From Salinicola endophyticus (GTDB lineage: Bacteria; Pseudomonadota; Gammaproteobacteria; Pseudomonadales; Halomonadaceae), in assembly GCF_040536835.1 (NCBI RefSeq), contig NZ_CP159578.1, positions 372,001-436,000 on the forward strand: a stretch of DNA of 64,000 nt, given 5' to 3'. The position numbers were made by a program, and so were the translations under genes. Positions 19,675 to 26,218 of the stretch are shown here, one piece after another (the stretch's first letter is position 1; each line of letters begins with the position of its first letter). The notes under the pieces are model-generated. The model worked only from the letters and a program-made list of their open reading frames with translations. It had not been told where the DNA came from and did no database searches.

Positions 19675-21017
19675 CAGGCAACCTCGCTACCGGCAGGGCG
19701 GGCAGCGCTCGGCGCCGGTGCGGCACCGTCTATCGCTTGGGCCACGCGCCAGGCACTCCACACCCCGTCCTCGTGGAAGCCGTTGCGCCAGTAGGCGCCG
19801 CAGAAGTGGGTCCGGCGCGCCGGCTGGGAGATCTCGGCGAAGCGTGTCTGGGCGTGCTGTGCGGCCAGGGTGAACTGCGGGTGGGCGTAGTCGAAGCGCG
19901 CCAGGATCTGCGCCGGGTCGATCCGCGCCTCGTCGTTGAGCGTGACGCAGAAGGTGGTCTCGCTCTCCAGCCGCTGGAGGATATTCATGTTATAGGTCAC
20001 CGGTACGCAGGCTTCGGCATCGCGGCCATCGAGGCGGTAGTTCCAGCTCGCCCAGGCGCGGCGCCGACGTGGCAGCAGACGGGTGTCGGTGTGTAGCACC
20101 ACGCGGTTGCTGGCGTAGCCGATGGCACCGAGGATCTCGCGCTCGGCTGGGGAGGCCGTGTCGCCCAGCATCGCCAGTGCCTGATCGCTGTGGCAGGCGA
20201 GCACCACCTGATCGAAGCGCGCCTCGCCCCGGGAGCTGGTCAGCGTCACGCCGTCGGCATCGCGGCGCAGCGCGGTCACGGGGCTGTGCAGGTGGACCCG
20301 CTCGCGGTAGGGCGCGATCAGCGGTTCGATATAGCGCCGCGAGCCGCCGCTGACGGTGTACCACTGCGGGCGGTCGTTGACCGACAGCAGGCCGTGGTGA
20401 TGAAAGAAGCGAATGAAGAAGCGCGCGGGAAAGGCGCGCATGCCGGCCTCGCTGGCGGACCAGATCGCCCCGCCCATGGGCAGCAGATAGCGGCGGCGGA
20501 AGTCCTCGCCGTAGCCGCCGCGCTTGAGGTACTCGTCCAGGCTCAGCGCGGGGGGCAGGCGGTCCTGTTCGAAGTCGCGGATGGCACGCCGATTGAAGCG
20601 CAGGATATCCGCCAGCATGCGATGAAAGCGCGGGCGCAGCAGGTTGCGCCGCTGGGCGAACAGGGTGGCCAGGGTGTGGCCGTTGTACTCGAAGTCGCGC
20701 CCGCTCTCGTGCACCGAAAAGCTCATCTCGGTGGGCTGGGCGGCCACGCCGAGCGATGCCAGCAGCGCCTGGAAGTGGGGGTAGGTGCGGTCGTTGAAGA
20801 CGATGAACCCGGTGTCGATGGCATACGCCTTCCCGGCGTGCTCGACGTCGATGGTGGCGGTGTGGCCGCCCAGGCGCGCACCGGCCTCGTAGAGCGTTAC
20901 CTGGTGGCGCCGCGACAGATAGTGGGCCGCAGCCATGCCGGCGATGCCGCCGCCGATCACGGCGATGCGCTGCCCTGCCTGGCCCGGTGACGCGAGAGGG
21001 ATATCCAGCCCGCTCAT
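19674..21017 (-). CDS. FAD/NAD(P)-binding oxidoreductase (amine-oxidase fold)
   Basis: This 447-aa flavoprotein has the N-terminal dinucleotide motif IAVIGGGIAGMAAAHYLS followed by YEAGARLGGHTATID, as in the NAD(P)-binding Rossmann/amine-oxidase family. DTGFIVFNDRTYPHF and GGSRRYIEPL are typical of the subgroup that travels with DUF1365 and Cfa-like genes. The C-terminal FAD segment FCGAYWRNGFHEDGVWSA is present. A fatty-acyl desaturase-like or oxidase role on membrane lipids is inference. It overlaps its neighbours by a few bases on both sides. Confidence 0.85.
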   Translation of the reverse strand: MSGLDIPLASPGQAGQRIAVIGGGIAGMAAAHYLSRRHQVTLYEAGARLGGHTATIDVEHAGKAYAIDTGFIVFNDRTYPHFQALLASLGVAAQPTEMSFSVHESGRDFEYNGHTLATLFAQRRNLLRPRFHRMLADILRFNRRAIRDFEQDRLPPALSLDEYLKRGGYGEDFRRRYLLPMGGAIWSASEAGMRAFPARFFIRFFHHHGLLSVNDRPQWYTVSGGSRRYIEPLIAPYRERVHLHSPVTALRRDADGVTLTSSRGEARFDQVVLACHSDQALAMLGDTASPAEREILGAIGYASNRVVLHTDTRLLPRRRRAWASWNYRLDGRDAEACVPVTYNMNILQRLESETTFCVTLNDEARIDPAQILARFDYAHPQFTLAAQHAQTRFAEISQPARRTHFCGAYWRNGFHEDGVWSAWRVAQAIDGAAPAPSAARPAGSEVA

Positions 21018-21805
21018 GCCTCGCCTCCATCACGCCCGCGGCCGGCGATACGCAGACCGAAGCGGCGCCGCAGGGCCGGCGGTAGTACGCCCAGCGCCTT
21101 GACCAGATAGGTGAAGCGGCGCGGGAAGTGAATGTCCAGCCGTCGTTTGGCCAGCCCCTCGATGATGTATTCGGCGGCGCGCTCGGCGCTGATCTGCATC
21201 GGCATCGAGAAGTCGTTGCGCGCGGTCAGCGGCGTCTCGACGAAGCCCGGGTGGATCACGCTGACATCGATCCGTTCCGCGGCCAGATCGAGGCGCAGCG
21301 ACTCCAGGAAGTGCGAGATCGCCGCCTTGGAGGCGCCATAGGCCTCGGCGCGCGGCAGCGGCAGATAGGCGGAAGCGCTGGAGACCGCGGCGAGCAGCGG
21401 TGCCTGGGTGCGCCCCTCGCCACGGCGCAGCAGCGGCAGCGCCGCGTCGATGGCGTAGAGGGTGCCCTGGAAGTTGGTGGCGAAGACGCGCTCGACCAGC
21501 TCGACATCGAACTCGCGCACATCGACATATTCGCAGGTGCCGGCGTTGAGCAGGGCGATGTCGAGCCCACCGAAGGCCTCCTCGATCGCCGCACCGGCGC
21601 GCCGGGTCGCGGCGCGATCGGTGAGATCGGCGGGCACCACCAGGGCGTTGGGGTGACCCGAGGCCAGCGCCTGGAGCGCCTCTTCACGGCGCGCGGTGAG
21701 CGCCACCCGGTGGCCGTCGGCGAGCAGACGCTTGGCCAGCGCCTCGCCGATACCGGAGGTGGCGCCGGTCAACCAGATGCGTCGGGTTCCGGGTAAGCTG
21801 GCCAT
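21014..21805 (-). CDS. Short-chain dehydrogenase/reductase
   Basis: A 263-aa classical SDR, an NAD(P)-dependent oxidoreductase. The cofactor motif is TGATSGIGEALAKRLL near the N-terminus. The catalytic set is Asn in LLNAGTC, Ser in AVSSASAY, and Tyr-x3-Lys in EAYGASKAA. FVETPLTARNDFSMP follows. It overlaps the FAD oxidoreductase start by 4 bases (ATGA). An SDR at this position is a constant member of related photolyase clusters. The substrate is unknown. Confidence 0.88.
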   Translation of the reverse strand: MASLPGTRRIWLTGATSGIGEALAKRLLADGHRVALTARREEALQALASGHPNALVVPADLTDRAATRRAGAAIEEAFGGLDIALLNAGTCEYVDVREFDVELVERVFATNFQGTLYAIDAALPLLRRGEGRTQAPLLAAVSSASAYLPLPRAEAYGASKAAISHFLESLRLDLAAERIDVSVIHPGFVETPLTARNDFSMPMQISAERAAEYIIEGLAKRRLDIHFPRRFTYLVKALGVLPPALRRRFGLRIAGRGRDGGEA

Positions 21806-21874
21806 GGTCTCTCCCTGCTCTCTTCAATCATCGATGTGGCACCGGTGCGACGTTCTCGCCTCGTACCCGCGAGT

Positions 21875-22318
21875 CTAGAGGCGCTGCTTGATCCGGCGCA
21901 CGACCCAGCCGATCAGCGGCAGCTGCTCGTAGAGCATCTCGCCGACGTCATAGTAGTCGCGGTGGCGGCACACTCGCTGGTCGCGCCAGGTGAGGTGCGA
22001 ACAGCCGGCCACGCTCAAGGTACGTCCGCCACGCACGCTTGGATGCGAATAGTGCATCGTCCACTCGAGAAAGCAGCGCTGGTCCAGGACGTGCTGCTGG
22101 TGAAAGTCGAAGTGGCAGTGGCTGACCTCGGTCATCAGCTCGCGGTAGTAGGCCATGATCGCGCGCCGGCCGACGTGGTGATGCAGCGGATCGGTGAAGT
22201 CCACGTCGTCGCTGTAGCACTCGGCGAGTGCCGTCAGCCCCTCCTGAGTCAGCGGCTGGAACAGGCTACGAAAGTGAGCGATCGCTTCGGCGCTGGCGCC
22301 GGCGGATGATGAACTCAT
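21875..22318 (-). CDS. Nuclear transport factor 2-like (SnoaL-type) protein
   Basis: A 147-aa cone-shaped-barrel NTF2-like protein. FRSLFQPLTQEGLTALAECYSDDVDFTDPLH is the family N-terminus (quoted in part: LAECYSDDVDFTDPLH). It is followed by HFDFHQQHVLD, CFLEWTMHYSHP and the acidic WRDQRVCRHRDYYDVGEM. ATG 22318 is chosen because the longer frame upstream has no conserved content and would run into phrB. The family includes small ligand-binding proteins and isomerases; no activity can be assigned here. It lies between phrB (73-base gap) and the SDR (69-base gap). Confidence 0.82.
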   Translation of the reverse strand: MSSSSAGASAEAIAHFRSLFQPLTQEGLTALAECYSDDVDFTDPLHHHVGRRAIMAYYRELMTEVSHCHFDFHQQHVLDQRCFLEWTMHYSHPSVRGGRTLSVAGCSHLTWRDQRVCRHRDYYDVGEMLYEQLPLIGWVVRRIKQRL

Positions 22319-22391
22319 GACACGCTCCCGGTCGGTGGTAAGGCCGCCCGCCGGCGCGTCAGGCCCTGCCTGGGGCGCTGCCGGCGGGCGC

Positions 22392-23807
22392 TCAGTCGAG
22401 CTCCTTGAACGCGTCCAGAGCGCGCTGGCGGGCACGCTTGTGATCGACGATGGCTGGGGGGTAGCCGGTGTCCTGGCGTTCCTGGGTGCTGGGCTGATGA
22501 CGTGACTTGACCGGCAGGTCGGCCAGTTCCGGGACCCAGCGAGCGATGAACTCGGCCTCCGGGTCGAAGCGCTCTGACTGGGTAATCGGGTTGAAGATCC
22601 GGAAATAGGGCGCAGCGTCGGTGCCGGTGGAGGCCGCCCACTGCCAGCCGCCATTATTGGAGGCGAAGTCGCCATCGACCAGGTGTGCCATGAAGAACGC
22701 CTCGCCGCGGCGCCAGTCGAGCAGCAGATGCTTGCTCAGGAACATGGCCGTGAGCATGCGCAGACGGTTGTGCATCCAGCCGGTGGCCAGGAGCTGACGC
22801 ATCGCGGCATCGACCAGCGGAAAACCGGTCTTGCCCTCGCACCAGGCCTCGAAGTCGGCGTCGCTGTGACGCCACTTGAGTTTGGCGGTATGGGGCTGGA
22901 ACGGCTGATGCTGGCAGATATAAGGGAAGCCCACTGCGACATGCTGGTAGAACTCGCGCCAGATCAGTTCGCTTGTCCAGCTCTTGAGGCCGGCGTCGCC
23001 GTCGGCCAGATGGCCGCCGTTGTTGGCCATCACCGCCTGCAGGCACTGGCGATGCGAGATCATGCCGGTGGCGAGGTAGGCCGAGAGCTCGCTGGTACCC
23101 TCGAGGGCGGGAAAGTCGCGGTCGGTGGCGTAGCGGCGGGCACGCACGTCGAGAAATCGCTCCAGCTTGTCGGCCGCGGCGTCCTGCCCGGCAACCCAGG
23201 TATGCGCGTCGACCACCGCGGAGCGGTCCGCGTCGGGGAGTGCCGGAATGGCGTTGCGGGTCAGCGAGAGCGCGCTCTGGCGCCTCGGCGTCTCGCGCAG
23301 GGCCAACTGCTCGGCGCTGACCCGCTGATGCCAGGCCTTGGCGAAAGGCGTGAATACCTTGTAGTAGTCGCCCTGGCCGGTCAGCAGCTCGCCCGGCTCG
23401 AAGGCGATATGGTCGGTGTAGTCGTGGACCACGATACCGGCCTGATGTAAGCGCTCGCTCACTGCGGCGTCGCGCTGACGCTCGTCGAGAGGGTATTCGC
23501 GATTGAAGTGCAGGGTGGAAACATCGTGTTCGCGCACGATCGCTTCGAGCACCTCGGGCGCCCGGGAGAAGTCGCCGATATCACGGTATAGCAGCGGGAT
23601 ATTGAGTGCATCCAGGGCGTCGCTGAGGGCGCGCACACCACGATGGATGAATTCGATCTTGTTGGCACCGTGCTGGTGGCGGCGCCACTGCTCGCGGCTG
23701 GCGAGAAACACGCCGATCACCGGACCGCGCTGGGCGGCGGCGCTCAGCGCGGTGTTGTCCAGGGTGCGCAGATCGTTACGGAACCACACCAGCTGCAGAT
23801 CGGACAT
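22392..23807 (-). CDS. phrB: Deoxyribodipyrimidine photolyase (class I CPD photolyase)
   Basis: This FADH-dependent enzyme splits cyclobutane pyrimidine dimers using blue light. The 471-aa protein has the antenna-binding N-terminal domain (LQLVWFRNDLRTLDNTAL) and the C-terminal FAD domain. FAD-domain blocks are WTSELIWREFYQHV, GFPLVDAAMRQLLATGWMHNRLRM, DGDFASNNGGWQWAAS and TGTDAAPYFRIFNP, with the tryptophans of the electron-transfer chain. ATG 23807 is chosen over GTG 23813 because AAGGAAG is correctly spaced from the ATG. It is the second gene after the LitR-like regulator (51-base gap), so light-controlled expression is likely. Confidence 0.96.
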   Translation of the reverse strand: MSDLQLVWFRNDLRTLDNTALSAAAQRGPVIGVFLASREQWRRHQHGANKIEFIHRGVRALSDALDALNIPLLYRDIGDFSRAPEVLEAIVREHDVSTLHFNREYPLDERQRDAAVSERLHQAGIVVHDYTDHIAFEPGELLTGQGDYYKVFTPFAKAWHQRVSAEQLALRETPRRQSALSLTRNAIPALPDADRSAVVDAHTWVAGQDAAADKLERFLDVRARRYATDRDFPALEGTSELSAYLATGMISHRQCLQAVMANNGGHLADGDAGLKSWTSELIWREFYQHVAVGFPYICQHQPFQPHTAKLKWRHSDADFEAWCEGKTGFPLVDAAMRQLLATGWMHNRLRMLTAMFLSKHLLLDWRRGEAFFMAHLVDGDFASNNGGWQWAASTGTDAAPYFRIFNPITQSERFDPEAEFIARWVPELADLPVKSRHQPSTQERQDTGYPPAIVDHKRARQRALDAFKELD

Positions 23808-23858
23808 GGGCACTTCCTTGTGGCCATCTCGGGGGAGCGGTCGCTGGGGAGACCGCGC

Positions 23859-24776
23859 TCAGTCTTCGTTGTCGACGATCGAGCGCAGCCGGCTGAGCGC
23901 CTGGGTGGTGTCCTCGCCCAGCACCGCGACCTCGGTGTTCTCGAAGTCGCTGACACGAATGCGCGCCACCGGCCCCACCAGACACACCGGCACGTCGCTC
24001 TGCTCTGCGAGTCGCGGCAGCTGGCGGCGCACCAGATCGCTACGCTCGGCCTGACCGCTGGCGAGCAGCACCGCCTTGATGCCGAGGCGGTCGACCGCCA
24101 TCGGCAGCTCGCTCAAGGCGACTTCGCCGTCGATCAGTTGAATGCGGTAACCCGCCGCCGAGGCCGCCAAGGCCATCAGCATCGCCCAGAAGCCGCTGGT
24201 GTCGTCGGGCAGACGCGCGATCAGCAGCTCGCCGCCGCTGTTGGTCTGGTTGGCATGGTAAATACGGGTGCCGATGCGCGTACGCAGGAAGGTCTCGAGC
24301 AGGCGCCGCTGCAGGGTGGCTCCGAACTGGTCTCCCCAGCGCTCCTCCAGCTGCTGGATGGTGGGCTGCCACAGCTCGGCGATACACAACCCCACCGGAT
24401 AGAGCGCCAGGCTCTGATTGAACAGCGTCTCCAGCCGCCCCATGTCGAGGGCATCGACCGCATGGATCACGTGCTGGCGCTGGCTCGACCAGTCCCCCAT
24501 CTGCGGAGCCGGGGTTTCGACTGTCTCGGGCTGGTCGAGCAGCTCGCGCACCTGACTCACGGGGACGCCGCGATTGAGCCACTGCAGAATGCGTTCGACG
24601 CGCTCGATGTCGTCGCGGGCATAGAGACGGTGGCCCTTGGGCGTGCGCTGTGGCCGAATCAGGCCATAGCGACGCTCCCAGGCGCGCAACGTCACAGAGT
24701 TGACGCCGGTGAGACGCGACACTTCGCGAATGGGGTAGAGCGGCGCGGCGTTGGATTCCATAGCCTTGTAACTCAT
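23859..24776 (-). CDS. MerR-type regulator of the LitR/CarH family lacking cobalamin ligands
   Basis: This 305-aa regulator has an N-terminal MerR helix-turn-helix (about 13-80: YPIREVSRLTGVNSVTLRAW, ERRYGLIRPQRTPKGHRLY) and a C-terminal half shaped like the CarH/LitR helical-bundle plus cobalamin-binding domains. Aligning by spacing to Thermus CarH as I remember it, Trp131 is kept (W147), but Glu141-His142 become Arg157-Arg158 and the cobalt ligand His177 becomes Thr193. Adenosylcobalamin sensing is thus unlikely. The pattern fits LitR classes that do not bind B12. The ATG follows a perfect AGGAGG. It heads the photolyase/lipid cluster and probably represses or activates it in response to light. 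Confidence 0.85.
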   Translation of the reverse strand: MSYKAMESNAAPLYPIREVSRLTGVNSVTLRAWERRYGLIRPQRTPKGHRLYARDDIERVERILQWLNRGVPVSQVRELLDQPETVETPAPQMGDWSSQRQHVIHAVDALDMGRLETLFNQSLALYPVGLCIAELWQPTIQQLEERWGDQFGATLQRRLLETFLRTRIGTRIYHANQTNSGGELLIARLPDDTSGFWAMLMALAASAAGYRIQLIDGEVALSELPMAVDRLGIKAVLLASGQAERSDLVRRQLPRLAEQSDVPVCLVGPVARIRVSDFENTEVAVLGEDTTQALSRLRSIVDNED

Positions 24777-25043
24777 GCAAGTCCTCCTACGAGGTCTCTG
24801 CGTGCGCCATCTCGTCGAATCGAACGCTTATCGATACTGCAGGTCGTCACCACGGAGCTTCGGGTCCACTTACGCTAATTGATTGCTGAAACACTGTTTA
24901 CCAATTCTGCCTTGCTGCTCCGGCGACGTCACCTGGGTTCGCCGATGAATCGGTCATGGCCTCTATGATGCGGGGGCGCGATCTCTCGGATTCATCGGCT
25001 CCGGCGAGACGACATTGATGTCCATGGATCAAGCATGGGTGAA

Positions 25044-25074
25044 TACATTGTACGCTTCAAGTTCTTTGTACAAT
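25044..25074. promoter_or_regulatory. Candidate LitR-like operator, TTGTAC-N12-TTGTAC
   Basis: TTGTAC at 25048-25053 is repeated exactly at 25066-25071 with 12 bases between. The second copy extends to the palindrome TTGTACAA (25066-25073), and TACA precedes the first (25044-25047). Overlapping TACAAT (25069-25074) could be a -10 box. I recall TGTACA-type repeats with 12-base spacing as binding sites of LitR proteins in Pseudomonas; that is memory, not a search. Confidence 0.5.
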
Positions 25075-25273
25075 TTTAATGTAATACGAAAGCGCTTCAT
25101 ACCCGCCGGAGAGCGCGGATTTCCGGCCTTGCGCCGAGACTGCACCGGCTTGCCAATGCGTGCGATACGATCTTCGTGGGCACACCGGCGTGGTTTGCTG
25201 TCGCCTCGGCTTGGAAGGGCGCCGAGGCGTCCGCGGAATGACGCAGCGTGTCAGCGGCGCTACTATGCTGAAC

Positions 25274-25296
25274 ACATTGTATAACACTCGTATAAC
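25274..25296. promoter_or_regulatory. Second candidate operator/promoter before the TIGR01777 gene
   Basis: ACATTGTA occurs here (25274-25281) and at 25045-25052. It leads into a direct repeat, TTGTATAAC (25277-25285) and TCGTATAAC (25288-25296), with an 11-base period. TATAAC may be the -10 element of the gene that starts at 25310, which would leave a very short leader. Confidence 0.4.
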
Positions 25297-25309
25297 TGAG
25301 GTCAGTGCC

Positions 25310-26215
25310 ATGCGACTTCTGATCACCGGCGGTACCGGTTTCGTCGGCCAACATCTGGTCGAGCGCGCCCTGGCGGCCGGCCACCAGGTCATGGTGGTGT
25401 CGCGCCAGCCGCAGCGTGCGCGGCGCCAGCTTCCCGCAGGCGTGTCGGTGGGCGACTCGGTGGCGGCGTTCGCCGACCAGCGCCCTCAAGGCATCGTCAA
25501 CCTGGCCGGCGAGCCGATCGCCGACAAACGCTGGAGCGACTCCCAGAAGACGCGCCTGATCGAGTCGCGCCGGCATATCACCCGCGAGATAGTGGAGCTG
25601 TGCGAGCACCTGGCGCAGACCGGCGACGCCCCCGAGGTGCTGGTCTCGGGGTCGGCAATGGGGTTCTACGGCGACCAGGGCGAGCGCGACGTCACCGAGT
25701 CGACGCCGCCTCACGACGAGTTCGCCCACCGGCTGTGCGAGGAGTGGGAGCGCGAGGCCAACAAGGCCGCCGAGGCCGGCACCCGGGTCGCCTGCGTGCG
25801 CATCGGGCTGGTCCTCGATGCGGATGGCGGCACTCTGGCGCGGCTGCTGCCGGTGTTCAAGCTGGGGCTCGGTGGGCGTCTGGGTGACGGTCGCCAGTAC
25901 ATGCCGTGGATCCATCGCGAGGATCTGGTCGCAGCGATCGAGTTTTTGCTCGCCGAGCCGTCGCTCGCCGGGCCGTTCAACGCCTCGGCGCCGGCGCCGG
26001 TGACCAATGCCGAATTCACCCGCGCGCTGGGTCGCCAGCTGCATCGGCCGACCCCCTTCCGGGTTCCGGCGACGCTGCTCAAGCTGGGGTTGGGGGAGAT
26101 GTCGCGGCTGCTGCTGACCGGCGCCTGCATGCGCCCGGCGCGGCTCGAAGCAGCGGGGTTCCGCTTTACCTATCCCACGCTCGACACCGCGCTGGCGGCG
26201 ATTCTGCCGCGCTGA
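25310..26215 (+). CDS. TIGR01777 family NAD-dependent epimerase/oxidoreductase
   Basis: A 301-aa extended SDR of the TIGR01777 (YfcH-like) group. The cofactor motif is LLITGGTGFVGQHLVERAL. Group signatures VNLAGEPIADKRWSDSQK, LVSGSAMGFYGDQGERDVTE, GLGGRLGDGRQYMPWIHRED and NASAPAPVTNAEFTRALG are all present. Start ATG 25310 agrees with the glycine motif at the N-terminus; a longer frame from 25160 has no support. It is divergent from the LitR-like gene and recurs with photolyase clusters. The substrate is unknown. It converges with rapA with only 3 bases between stops. Confidence 0.9.
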   Translation: MRLLITGGTGFVGQHLVERALAAGHQVMVVSRQPQRARRQLPAGVSVGDSVAAFADQRPQGIVNLAGEPIADKRWSDSQKTRLIESRRHITREIVELCEHLAQTGDAPEVLVSGSAMGFYGDQGERDVTESTPPHDEFAHRLCEEWEREANKAAEAGTRVACVRIGLVLDADGGTLARLLPVFKLGLGGRLGDGRQYMPWIHREDLVAAIEFLLAEPSLAGPFNASAPAPVTNAEFTRALGRQLHRPTPFRVPATLLKLGLGEMSRLLLTGACMRPARLEAAGFRFTYPTLDTALAAILPR

Positions 26216-26218
26216 GGC

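Larger units (their letters stand above)
24777..25309. promoter_or_regulatory. 533-bp divergent regulatory region of the light cluster
   Basis: This gap lies between the LitR-like gene (minus) and the TIGR01777 gene (plus). Two AT-rich islands stand out in GC-rich surroundings: 24875-24915, and 25041-25110 with the TTGTAC motifs listed separately. A third TTGTATAAC/TCGTATAAC pair is at 25277-25296, directly before the plus-strand gene. Short open frames here have no conserved content, and I read the stretch as non-coding. Confidence 0.6.

Noticed and set aside
25015..25284. An 89-codon frame in the divergent light-cluster gap
   Set aside because: It has no ribosome-binding site or recognisable family and covers the presumed operators; the region reads as regulatory.
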